Origin: Pacificimonas flava
GTDB lineage: Bacteria > Pseudomonadota > Alphaproteobacteria > Sphingomonadales > Sphingomonadaceae
DNA length: 64,000 nucleotides
Direction of reading: 5' to 3'
Assembly: GCF_000342165.1 (NCBI RefSeq)
Contig: NZ_AMRV01000001.1
Span: 434,001 to 498,000, forward strand
This document shows, in pieces, positions 1-7,908 of this stretch (the first letter of the stretch is position 1; every line of letters begins with the position of its first letter). The notes under the pieces are model-generated. The model was given only the letters and a program-made list of their open reading frames with translations. It had not been told where the DNA came from and did no database searches. Both the position numbers and the translations under genes were made by a program.

Positions 1-22
1 CTGCTCCGTGTGTCATTACTGA
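1..22 (+). CDS. actA: C-terminal end of an ActA-type multiheme cytochrome c (partial)
   Basis: Only the last six codons are present; they read Cys-Ser-Val-Cys-His-Tyr followed by TGA. This is a CxxCH heme c attachment motif at the extreme C-terminus. The stop overlaps the ATG of the next gene as TGATG, the same coupling used between other genes of this operon. In alternative complex III operons the gene before actB encodes the multiheme cytochrome ActA, so the identity follows from the motif and the position. The rest lies outside the window. Confidence 0.6.
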
Positions 23-2562
23 TGGATCGTACGGATCGACTCTGGCGCGGATTGAGCGAGAGCGAAGAGCTCGCCGTGCAAAGGGAATTTCCAATGCTTG
101 CCGAGGCGGCCCGCCTCGATCGCAGGCTTGCCATGAAACTGCTAGGCGCCAGCGCCGCCCTCGCCGCCGCAGCCGCGTGCGAGCGGAAGCCGGGCTCGAA
201 ACCGTCGGCGGCGCGCGGCACGCATTTCGGCGACTATGCCAGGCCCGTCACCTATGCGACCACCCTTGAGCAAAGCGGCGTGCCTATCCCGGTGCTCGTC
301 GAGACCGTCAATGGCTGGCCGATCAAGATAGACGGCAATCCGGCCTGGGGCACCGGGGGGTCGAGCGCCATCACTCAGGCGCAGCTGCTGGATTTCTACA
401 ATCCTCTACGGCTCACGCGCCCACTCCTCCGTGGAAAACCGGCCAGACCCGCGGCTGTGGAGGAAGCGCTTTCTCGCCTCGCCCGGGGCGGCGGGCGCGG
501 TGTGCACATTCTTCGCCCGCCCACGTCCAATATTGCGGTGCTACGTGCAGCCGAACGGGCAGCGGCGGCTTTACCGGACGCGCAGATTCACGAATGGGCG
601 CCCATTCTCCCGGAAGCCCCCTTCGATCCAGCGCCAGGCAGCCGTTCGATATTGTGCATCGGCGCGGACTTTCTGGGTCCTGGCCCGCATCAGGCCGAAA
701 GCGCGGCCGCTTGGGCGGCCTGGCGCGGCGGCAGTGATGATCGCCGCCACCGCCAGCTTTTTGTCGCGGAATGCGTGCCGACGCTGACGGGCGCGCGAGC
801 GGACCGGCGTCTGCGGCTCGCGCCCCGCGACCTTCTGCAATTGGCTCATGAGGGCGGACGCGGCGCTCTCGCCCGGCGGCTCGGTCTGCCCGATGTCGAT
901 CAGGTGCTGATCGGGCGAGAACTGCAGGACGACGGCGCCGGCGATCTGTTACCCCTCGTGGCTGCCCTTCGAAGGGGCGAAGTCGAAACCCTGATCGTTC
1001 TGGGCGGAAATCCGGCCTATGATGCGCCTGCCGATCTCGATTTCGCAGCGGCGATGAAACATGCGGGATCCGTCATCGTTCTCGCCGATACGCTTAACGA
1101 GACTGCGGGCGGTGCGGGAATGCTCATTCCCGAAGCCTCGCAGCTGGAGCGCTGGGGCGAGTATCGCCGCGGCGGAAACCGTCTGCTGTCGCAGCCACTC
1201 GCAGGAACCAAAGTGCGCCGGTGGAGCGCCGAGGAAATTCTGGACCGCCTTGCCGGAACGGCGGAGACGGCGCAGCCGGCTTGGATGAAAGCCGTCCATG
1301 AACAGGCGTTCGCCGCCGGCGGTGAGAGCGGCGCTGCCGCCGATGCGACTGAAACCGGCGTATCCGTGCGCAGCGACGATCTGCCGGACGGGCTGATCCT
1401 GGTGTTTCGGCCGGACGCATCGGTTTGGGACGGCGCGCATGCGGATAATCCGTGGCTGCAGGAACTCCCCGATCCGATCAGCAAGCTGGTATGGGGCAAT
1501 GCGGCCACAGTCGCGTCCTCCACCGCAGGTACGCTCGGCCTCGAGAACGGCGACATCGTCGCTATCGAATCCGCCGGTCGCAGGATCGAAGCGCCCATCT
1601 GGGTTCTCCCCGGTCAGGCTGGCGGCACCGTCGCGCTTCCGCTCGGTTACGGACGCGCGGTCGCGGGTCTTGGAAGCGACATCGGTATCAATGCTTACCG
1701 GCTTCGCACCGCTCGGCATCCCTGGTACGCGCCCTGCACGGTTGCAAAAACCGAAGGGCGCGCGGTTCCGATCAGCACGGAGCTGCATCATCCCCTGGCC
1801 GAGGATGTTCCCGCGCGCAGGATGAGCCGGCGGGACGAGGCGGAACAGCCGGCCTTCTACCGCCAGCAAAGCGAGTCCGGGCAGCATCAGTGGGGCATGG
1901 TCATCGACCTCGACGCCTGCATCGGCTGTTCGGCCTGCACCGTCGCCTGCCAGGCGGAAAACAACATCCCTGTCGTCGGCCCGGAAGAAGTTGCGCGCGG
2001 ACGGGAAATGCACTGGCTTCGCATCGACCGATACTGGCGCGGCGATACCGACGACCCCGGCATCGACTTCATGCCGGTGCCATGCATGCACTGCGAAACG
2101 GCACCGTGTGAGCCGGTATGCCCGGTGGGTGCCACCGTTCACTCTTCCGAGGGTCTGAACCAGATGGTGTATCCGCGCTGTATCGGCACGCGCACCTGCG
2201 CCAACAACTGTCCCTACAAGGTGCGGCGCTTCAATTGGTTCGACTATCAGGAGGAGGCTCCGCGCTCCGAACAATCGCTGAACCCACGCGTCTCGGTGCG
2301 CGAGCGCGGCGTCATGGAGAAGTGCACCTACTGCGTTCAGCGCATCGAAGCCGTACATGCCGGTGACAAAGAGGGGCCCGTCAGGACCGCCTGCCAGCAA
2401 GCATGCCCGACGGAGGCGATCACGTTCGGGGATCTCGCCGACCCGGACTCCGACGTGGCACGCAAGCGCGCCTCCCCGCGCAATTACGCGCTGCTGGGCG
2501 GCCTCAACCTTGCACCGCGCACCACCTACCTTGCGCGCCGGGAGGAGGATGGCGATGGCTGA
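22..2562 (+). CDS. actB: Alternative complex III iron-sulfur subunit ActB (molybdopterin oxidoreductase-like)
   Basis: This is the large peripheral subunit of quinol:cytochrome c oxidoreductase (alternative complex III), which carries electrons from the quinol-oxidising membrane subunits. The 846-residue protein has a twin-arginine-like N-terminus (an RR followed by a hydrophobic run ending at Cys near residue 53, a possible lipobox). It then has a molybdopterin-oxidoreductase-like region and a C-terminal ferredoxin domain. Four cysteine clusters are visible: CIGCSAC from residue 633, CMHC from 688, CIGTRTC from 720 and CTYC from 768, with a final CQQAC near 791. This fits the family's three 4Fe-4S clusters and one 3Fe-4S cluster. 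I chose ATG 22 because it overlaps the previous stop (TGATG); an in-frame GTG lies 12 bases earlier. It is shorter than the roughly 1000 residues I recall for characterised ActB. Confidence 0.88.
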   Translation: MDRTDRLWRGLSESEELAVQREFPMLAEAARLDRRLAMKLLGASAALAAAAACERKPGSKPSAARGTHFGDYARPVTYATTLEQSGVPIPVLVETVNGWPIKIDGNPAWGTGGSSAITQAQLLDFYNPLRLTRPLLRGKPARPAAVEEALSRLARGGGRGVHILRPPTSNIAVLRAAERAAAALPDAQIHEWAPILPEAPFDPAPGSRSILCIGADFLGPGPHQAESAAAWAAWRGGSDDRRHRQLFVAECVPTLTGARADRRLRLAPRDLLQLAHEGGRGALARRLGLPDVDQVLIGRELQDDGAGDLLPLVAALRRGEVETLIVLGGNPAYDAPADLDFAAAMKHAGSVIVLADTLNETAGGAGMLIPEASQLERWGEYRRGGNRLLSQPLAGTKVRRWSAEEILDRLAGTAETAQPAWMKAVHEQAFAAGGESGAAADATETGVSVRSDDLPDGLILVFRPDASVWDGAHADNPWLQELPDPISKLVWGNAATVASSTAGTLGLENGDIVAIESAGRRIEAPIWVLPGQAGGTVALPLGYGRAVAGLGSDIGINAYRLRTARHPWYAPCTVAKTEGRAVPISTELHHPLAEDVPARRMSRRDEAEQPAFYRQQSESGQHQWGMVIDLDACIGCSACTVACQAENNIPVVGPEEVARGREMHWLRIDRYWRGDTDDPGIDFMPVPCMHCETAPCEPVCPVGATVHSSEGLNQMVYPRCIGTRTCANNCPYKVRRFNWFDYQEEAPRSEQSLNPRVSVRERGVMEKCTYCVQRIEAVHAGDKEGPVRTACQQACPTEAITFGDLADPDSDVARKRASPRNYALLGGLNLAPRTTYLARREEDGDG

Positions 2563-3880
2563 ACCGCTTCGCCATCCCGAGGAGGCGCCGATCGGCCCTG
2601 TTCTTCGCCCGCCGCTGGCGAGGCGGTTTGGGCCTTGGTGGCGGTTCTGGTTCGGCCTTTCGCTTTGCGGACTGCTCCTGTTTGTTGTTGGCCTGCTCAT
2701 CCCGCTGTGGGCGGGGATCGGTAGCTGGGGCGTCGGCATCCCGCATGTCTGGGGCTTCGGGATCGCCAATTATGCATGGTGGATCGGCATCGCCAACGGC
2801 GCCAGCCTGTTTGCCGCCATCCTCGTTCTAAGGCAGCACAATCTTCGCACCGCCATCAACCGCTTCGCGGAGGCGATAGCCGTCGCCGCGGTCTTCGCCG
2901 CCGCGCTCTACCCGGTGGTTCATCTGGGCCGCCCGTTCAGCAGCTACTGGATGTTTCCCTATCCGGCGACGACAGGCTTGTGGCCGCAGTTTCTCAGTCC
3001 GCTGACGTGGGATTTCTGGGCAATTCTCAGCCACCTCCTCGTCACCACGACCTTCTGGTATGTCGGTCTCGTCCCCGATCTTGCCACACTGCGCGACAAG
3101 GCCAAAAACCGGCCCTTGAAACGTTTCTACTGCCTCTTGGCCCTTGGCTGGCGAGGATCGATACGCCAATGGGCCTTTCATCAGCGCGCGCACCGCCTCA
3201 CGGCCCTCACGGTCATCCCCATGCTCTTCGTCATGCAAAGCGCGGTTGCGTTCATGTTCGCATCGACGCTGGTGCCGGACTGGCATTCGACCCGGCAGGC
3301 GCTCACCCTCACCGTCTCAGCATTCGAAAGCGGTCTGGCCGCCATCCTCGTCATGGCGCATCTGCTGCGCCGCGGCCTGTCGCTGCAGGGCCACATCGAC
3401 GATCTGGACATCGATTTGCTGGGACGACTTCTCGCAGCGAACGCTCTTGTCGCCATGTATCTTTTTGCCGGCGGCATATTTCTGGGGCTTCTCGACGATC
3501 CCGTTGCGCAGGCCGCGCTTCTCGACCGGCTGACGGGCCCCTACAGTTCTCTCTTCTGGATCGCCTCGCTTCTGACTATTGTGGCTCCGCTGCCGCTCCT
3601 TTGGAGAAAGGTTCGGCACGAGCCCTGGCTCGCCGTCGCCGTCGGCATCGCCGTGCTTGCAGGCACGTGGCTGGAGCGGGTGTCGCTCGTCGTCGGCGGC
3701 CTGCCTGCCGAACGGATCGGTCTTCTGCGCGCGAACTACTCGCCCACCGCTGCCGAATGGATCCTCCTTCTCGGGTCGGCGGGGCTCGTCCTTTTCTTTA
3801 TGCTGGGCTTCGCCAGATTGCTGCCCACCATCTCGCTTTATGAAACCCGCCACGACCAGCACGCGGGGCGGGCAGCATGA
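2555..3880 (+). CDS. actC: Alternative complex III membrane subunit ActC (NrfD/PsrC family)
   Basis: This is an integral membrane quinol-binding subunit of the NrfD/PsrC family and a partner of ActB. The 441-residue protein has about ten hydrophobic segments. A family-like stretch with VPHVWGFGIANYAWW-type residues lies near the N-terminus (here read as GIPHVWGFGIANYAWW), and GRPFSSYWMFPYP follows the third membrane segment. The ATG at 2555 sits six bases after a strong GGAGGAGG ribosome site inside the end of actB. A second ATG at 2549 lies too close to that site. It overlaps actB by 8 bases and actD by an ATGA, so the subunits are translationally coupled. Confidence 0.88.
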   Translation: MAEPLRHPEEAPIGPVLRPPLARRFGPWWRFWFGLSLCGLLLFVVGLLIPLWAGIGSWGVGIPHVWGFGIANYAWWIGIANGASLFAAILVLRQHNLRTAINRFAEAIAVAAVFAAALYPVVHLGRPFSSYWMFPYPATTGLWPQFLSPLTWDFWAILSHLLVTTTFWYVGLVPDLATLRDKAKNRPLKRFYCLLALGWRGSIRQWAFHQRAHRLTALTVIPMLFVMQSAVAFMFASTLVPDWHSTRQALTLTVSAFESGLAAILVMAHLLRRGLSLQGHIDDLDIDLLGRLLAANALVAMYLFAGGIFLGLLDDPVAQAALLDRLTGPYSSLFWIASLLTIVAPLPLLWRKVRHEPWLAVAVGIAVLAGTWLERVSLVVGGLPAERIGLLRANYSPTAAEWILLLGSAGLVLFFMLGFARLLPTISLYETRHDQHAGRAA

Positions 3881-4377
3881 CCGCGTGGCTCGGCGCCTTT
3901 GAAAGCCCCGAGACGCTGGTGTCCGCCATTCGCAGCTTGCGCGCCGATGGACACCACGTCGAAGCCTATAGTCCTTTTCCCATAGATGAAATCATCGAAG
4001 TGATGGACTATGACACGCAGAGCGTCGCCAAGGCCGCCCTTATAGCCGCCGCGTTCGGCAGTGTTCTGATGCTCGCGGCGCTATACTATACCGGGGTGGT
4101 GGCCTATCCCCTTGATGTCGGCGCACGTCCCATTTTCAGTCTTGCCGGGGCGGTGTGCTCGACGATCATCGTCACCATCCTTTGGGCGGCGCTTGGCGCC
4201 CTCGCCGCGTTCCTCAAGGGCGCTCATCTGCCGAGATTGAACCACCCGGTCTTCGAATTCGAACATTTCGAAAGCCTGCATGACGGCACCTTCTTTCTGG
4301 AGGTTCACGCGGGCTCGGGCCTGACCGGCGGTACGCTCAGCAAGCTTGGCGCGGTCTGGGTTCGTGCGCTGACATGA
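3877..4377 (+). CDS. actD: Alternative complex III membrane subunit ActD (DUF3341)
   Basis: This 166-residue protein matches the DUF3341/ActD family. It has a soluble N-terminal ferredoxin-like segment that starts like other ActD proteins (FESPETLVSAIRSLR), then two membrane helices at about residues 48-70 and 83-110. A C-terminal segment contains HFESLHDGTFFLEV. ActD is a structural subunit that anchors the peripheral arm next to ActC. Its ATG overlaps the actC stop (ATGA) and its stop overlaps the actE start. Confidence 0.85.
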   Translation: MTAWLGAFESPETLVSAIRSLRADGHHVEAYSPFPIDEIIEVMDYDTQSVAKAALIAAAFGSVLMLAALYYTGVVAYPLDVGARPIFSLAGAVCSTIIVTILWAALGALAAFLKGAHLPRLNHPVFEFEHFESLHDGTFFLEVHAGSGLTGGTLSKLGAVWVRALT

Positions 4378-4766
4378 TGCGGCCACTAAGCCTGGCTTTA
4401 CTGCTCGCCGCCTGTTCGCAGCAGGCCGAGAGCGATGGCGATCGTGCGCCGCCGCCGGTCGCCGGACCGATTGCCATTGCCGATCGAGATGCAGATGAGC
4501 CGGCTGTGACACGCCTGGCCGCCGGCCGGGCGAGCTATAATGTGCACTGCGCTGTATGCCACGGCATTGAAGGCGCCGGCGACGGGCCGGTCATAAGTCG
4601 CGGATTCGCCGAACCCGCGCCCTTCTCGTCACAAAACTCGGGAAATGCCGCGCGCACGGTTCACATCATCACGAACGGCTATGGCGCGATGCAGCCGCAG
4701 GCGGACGCGATTCTGGTAGAGGAACGGTGGGCGATCGCCCGATACGTCGAGAGCCTGGCGAAGTGA
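4374..4766 (+). CDS. actE: Alternative complex III monoheme cytochrome c subunit ActE (lipoprotein)
   Basis: This is a 130-residue periplasmic cytochrome c. The N-terminus is a lipoprotein signal with lipobox LLAAC (Cys near residue 14), so the mature protein should be membrane-anchored by lipid. One heme site, CAVCH, lies near residue 59. A distal methionine in GYGAMQPQ is a plausible sixth ligand. In the complex ActE passes electrons out to a soluble carrier or oxidase. It starts at two tandem ATG codons overlapping the actD stop and ends in a TGATG overlap with actF. Confidence 0.85.
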   Translation: MMRPLSLALLLAACSQQAESDGDRAPPPVAGPIAIADRDADEPAVTRLAAGRASYNVHCAVCHGIEGAGDGPVISRGFAEPAPFSSQNSGNAARTVHIITNGYGAMQPQADAILVEERWAIARYVESLAK

Positions 4767-5881
4767 TGCGGACCCGTCCTCCTCCGGCCACGGCCTGGGC
4801 GGTGATCATTCTTGCAACCCTTCTGGCGTGCGGCGCCGGCTTTATCAGTCTTGGCGAAGGGGGGCTGATCGCCTGGCGGAATGCCGTTCTTCTGCTGACC
4901 GGACAGGCCGCCGGCAGTCTGATCGTGCTTGCCGCCGGGCATCTCTTGGCGAACGACTGGGTCGAGGCCGTGCGCGACGAGTTGGAACCGGCCGCTTGGA
5001 CCATTGTCCCGCTGGCCGTGCTTGCCCTGCCACTGACCCGGCTGGCCGTTCCCGAAGCGCCGGCGATCATTCCAGCCGACCTGATGACGGACGCCCGGCA
5101 AAGCTGGTTTCATGATGACGCCATTTTCGTTCGAACCTGCATCCTCTTCGGCGGCTTGGCCGGTCTATCCATCTGGGTGTCGAAGGCGGGAGAACGGCGG
5201 TTCGTGAGCGCGATCGCACTGGCAATCGCCGCAATCTTTTTCGCCATCGGAAGCGCCGATTGGCTGCTCCTTTCCCGGCCCTTCTGGTGGTCGACGCTGA
5301 TCCCCTTCGCGCTGCTCGTGAACCAGATGAGCGCCGCCCTGGCGCTGGGCTTCATCTCCAATCTCGTCCAGCGGGAAAAGGGTGATGAGCATGCATTTCG
5401 CAGCCTGGCCTCCGGCCTCCTCGCGCTGGCGCTTCTCTCTCTTTGGGTGTGGTTCTCGGTATATCTGATCGCCTGGTTCGGAAATCAGCCCGATGAAGCG
5501 GGGTGGTTCCTCCACCGCATGCGGGGAACCGGCACCCTGCTTCTCGGGATCTGGTTGAGCGGCAATCTGCTTGGCGTGGCAATCCTCATGTTTTCACGCC
5601 GCCGCCGCTGGTCGATGACAGCCGCCAGCGCGGGCATGCTGGCCGGTTACATCGCCGGGATGCTCTGGCTGCTTTACCCGGCGGGTCTCCGGCCGCTGGC
5701 GCTTTCCGACCTGATCCCGATCGGCGTCCTGGCCGGCCTATGGCTGGTCTGGCTCGCCCTCGGTCAGCGCTATTACGATGCCGCTCATTCGGGCTCCAGG
5801 TCCGCGTCGGTCATCCATGCCCGGTCCAGCGGATCCGAAGGCGGCCAGCGATCCTCATCGCCATCCAGCGAGAACAAATAG
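4766..5881 (+). CDS. actF: Alternative complex III membrane subunit ActF
   Basis: This polytopic membrane protein of 371 residues has about ten hydrophobic segments. By position and topology it is the second quinone-site subunit ActF, a degenerate relative of ActC. I chose the ATG within the TGATG overlap with actE. The C-terminus is odd: after the last membrane helix it has a roughly 35-residue Ser/Arg/Glu-rich tail with no hydrophobic or obvious folded character. That tail is encoded entirely antisense to the end of the convergent cytochrome c gene. The family assignment rests mainly on operon position plus hydrophobic profile. Confidence 0.8.
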   Translation: MRTRPPPATAWAVIILATLLACGAGFISLGEGGLIAWRNAVLLLTGQAAGSLIVLAAGHLLANDWVEAVRDELEPAAWTIVPLAVLALPLTRLAVPEAPAIIPADLMTDARQSWFHDDAIFVRTCILFGGLAGLSIWVSKAGERRFVSAIALAIAAIFFAIGSADWLLLSRPFWWSTLIPFALLVNQMSAALALGFISNLVQREKGDEHAFRSLASGLLALALLSLWVWFSVYLIAWFGNQPDEAGWFLHRMRGTGTLLLGIWLSGNLLGVAILMFSRRRRWSMTAASAGMLAGYIAGMLWLLYPAGLRPLALSDLIPIGVLAGLWLVWLALGQRYYDAAHSGSRSASVIHARSSGSEGGQRSSSPSSENK

Positions 5882-6252
5882 GTCGCCACATCGATCGCCT
5901 CTTCCTGGCTCAGTCCCTGATCCGGCATGCCGGTGCCGGGCACGAGGCCTGTCGGATCCTGCAACCACGCAACCAGAACCGCCGGACGATTGCGCAGCTT
6001 TCCGGCGATCAGGGACCGTTTCGCCCAATGATCGAGAGCAGGGCCAACCCGGCCATCGGCATTCGGCACCCCCGGTATGGCGTGGCAACTGCCGCAACCA
6101 TAATCTGCGACCAACTGCCTGCCCCTGTCGGCATCGCCGGGAAGTCCGGCAGCGCCATCGCGCGGTGAACAGGCAGCCAGCACCAGGCCGAGGATACAGC
6201 ACGCGTACCAGAACGGGCGATAAAGATAGGCTGCGGTTCGGCGTGCGATCAA
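5785..6252 (-). CDS. Lipoprotein c-type cytochrome
   Basis: This 155-residue class I cytochrome c has a lipobox VLAAC with Cys at residue 28. A heme site CGSCH lies at residues 53-57, and the likely axial Met is in TGMPDQGLS. The segment GLSQEEAIDVATYLFSL is the usual C-terminal helix. It faces the act operon tail to tail and may be the electron acceptor of alternative complex III or a subunit of a downstream oxidase; that role is inference from position. The start is a TTG because no ATG or GTG lies between it and the signal peptide. Its last 97 bases overlap actF on the other strand. Confidence 0.8.
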   Translation of the reverse strand: MIARRTAAYLYRPFWYACCILGLVLAACSPRDGAAGLPGDADRGRQLVADYGCGSCHAIPGVPNADGRVGPALDHWAKRSLIAGKLRNRPAVLVAWLQDPTGLVPGTGMPDQGLSQEEAIDVATYLFSLDGDEDRWPPSDPLDRAWMTDADLEPE

Positions 6253-6352
6253 CGCGTTGTCCCCACGGCTCCGCTATCTCAGCCAATGTCGCCAATGGCA
6301 AATCATCCGCTCGCCAGCTCGGGCGCGTCGCTGTGTGGCCTTGGCGTTGTCT

Positions 6353-6754
6353 TCAGTCGCACTCTGGAACCTGCGTCATCGTCATGGCTCCGCCAATGCC
6401 GGCCACCGGTCGCATCACCATGCGGCAGTTCCGCTCGCTCTGTTCCCCCGAACTGGCGCTTGCAGAGCGATCCTCTGGCGGGGTCTGAGCGGGTGCGGAC
6501 CGGACGAGCGTTTCGCCCGAGGCGCCGCATTCGGAGTGCAGCCACTCGTCGGCCTTCGCCCGGCCCTGCAGCAGCACACGGCCTCGATAGGCCGATTTCA
6601 TCATCTGCTGCTGTGCCGGGGGCAGCTCACGTCCGTTGCAGACAACGCTTTTCTGTTCAGCCGGAGTGATCTGCGCGGAGGCAACCGAAGCCGCGGACAG
6701 GGCCATAGCGGGCAGCGACGCCGTGACTGCCCAAAAACGGATCCTGAAATGCAT
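6353..6754 (-). CDS. Small secreted protein of unknown function
   Basis: This 133-residue protein has a clear Sec signal peptide ending near ASVASAQ (about residue 27). The mature part has four cysteines (VVCNGREL, SECGAS, ERNCRMV and a C-terminal ECD), which suggests two disulfides. An AGGAG ribosome site six bases before the ATG supports a real gene. I recognise no domain. It stands alone between the cytochrome c gene, which is transcribed in the same direction about 100 bases downstream, and a 370-base intergenic region. Confidence 0.6.
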   Translation of the reverse strand: MHFRIRFWAVTASLPAMALSAASVASAQITPAEQKSVVCNGRELPPAQQQMMKSAYRGRVLLQGRAKADEWLHSECGASGETLVRSAPAQTPPEDRSASASSGEQSERNCRMVMRPVAGIGGAMTMTQVPECD

Positions 6755-7124
6755 CGCCGCTCCTGAAAATGTTTACCGCAGTTAAGTAACCCATAATACA
6801 TTCAGAGCAGATAGCTGGAGTGTCCTGCCGCCCTCTGCTTGTCGCGCTTCATCCTTTTTAGAGCATCAGGTCAGAGTCTGACAGGCTTCAAATGAATGAG
6901 ATGCGGTGTCCAAGAAACTCTTCGCACCTCCGGGCGGTACGACCTGCGGGCGATCCCACCCCCTTTTCAGTATATACGAATGCAGTCGCTCAACTGCCCG
7001 TCCAATGCGAAAAAGACTTCAAGAGATATCCGTGAGGTTGATCGGCGGTCCCGCGATGAGCGTATGTTGTTGCCATGACCTCGTGGCCTTCTAGAACTCG
7101 GCTGCGCAAGAAGGAGCGAGATGG
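6755..7124. other. Intergenic region without a convincing gene
   Basis: This stretch separates two divergent genes and is probably promoter-bearing for both. Short open frames here lack ribosome sites and family resemblance. A 13-base perfect palindrome (GTCAGA, one base, TCTGAC) lies at 6870-6882 and could bind a regulator, though palindromes of this size also occur by chance. An AAGGAG ribosome site at about 7109-7115 serves the downstream GTG start. Confidence 0.5.
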
Positions 7125-7520
7125 GTGACAGCTTCGAAAGACGAACTCGCAGCCGATCGAACAGACTACGCCGAGAAGCGCACAGACTGGGCGGAAGATC
7201 GCACCGCGCTTGCGATCGAGCGAACCTTTTCGGGTTGGATGCGGACGGCGTTTGCGGCCATCGGCATTGGCATCGGCTTCAACGCCCTGTTCGACAAGAT
7301 GGAACCCGTTTGGGTGCCGAAATCCGTCGCAACTCTTTTCATCCTCATCGGTGCCTTGTTGACCCATCTGGCCGCGAAGCGCGCGGGCCGCGGGTTTGAC
7401 CGGCTGTCCGCTCATGCCGTCGACCTGCCAAAGCTCCCTCGCCTGCGACTGTTGGCATGGTGTGTCATCCTGGGGGCTGCCGGCCTCGTCTTCGCCCTGT
7501 GGTTCCTGAACGGGGGCTAA
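7125..7520 (+). CDS. DUF202 / YidH family inner-membrane protein
   Basis: This 131-residue protein begins with a charged stretch that repeats an ADRTDYAEKRTDWAEDRT pattern. The DUF202 core follows, with the characteristic LAIERTFSGWMRTAFAAIGIGIGF segment split here over the first membrane helix. Three hydrophobic segments are visible (about residues 40-55, 68-85 and 107-128). YidH-like proteins are small membrane proteins of unclear function. The start is a GTG preceded by AAGGAG with about nine bases of spacing. An overlapping ATG four bases upstream is in another frame. Confidence 0.75.
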   Translation: MTASKDELAADRTDYAEKRTDWAEDRTALAIERTFSGWMRTAFAAIGIGIGFNALFDKMEPVWVPKSVATLFILIGALLTHLAAKRAGRGFDRLSAHAVDLPKLPRLRLLAWCVILGAAGLVFALWFLNGG

Positions 7521-7908
7521 CGCATCCGTTCGGTGCGGGCCGCCGAATTACACGTCCGCGGCTTGCCGGCGCCGGCTCGCATCAGGCGTGATAATATTTT
7601 GCTGGTGCCGCCCCGGATCATCGCCTCCGTACCCCTCGGACTGAAGCGCGGGAAAATCGCGCACGCGTTCTTGTTCACGACTCTGCTTCAGCGAGGGCGG
7701 CGCTGAAAGGAGAGAGGAATCGCCGCGAAGTGACGACCGGATCACTTATCTTCGTTTAACTTAAACCATTATCTCAAATTACCCACATTTATTGCCTTCG
7801 GGGCCATGCGATTTCCGACGTCCAGAGAACAAGATTATAAAACCTACTGATCACTGCATCCGTCGCTGCTTTCGAACGTAAATATTCCATTGAACCGGAA
7901 CCAATTTA
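7521..7908. other. Intergenic region upstream of the insertion sequence
   Basis: No gene is supported here. The 3' part (about 7740-7908) is AT-rich relative to the rest of the window. It was probably the upstream regulatory region of the LuxR-type regulator before the insertion sequence landed in it. A 65-codon minus-strand frame at 7548-7745 has no ribosome site and no recognisable sequence. Confidence 0.4.

Noticed and set aside
949-2769. 606-codon open frame on the minus strand opposite actB
   Set aside because: It mirrors actB codon structure in GC-rich DNA and has an Arg/Gly/Ala-rich composition with no family resemblance, while actB has clear iron-sulfur motifs.
7548-7745. 65-codon minus-strand frame beside the IS
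   Set aside because: No ribosome site, no signal or domain, and typical of random GC-rich frames.
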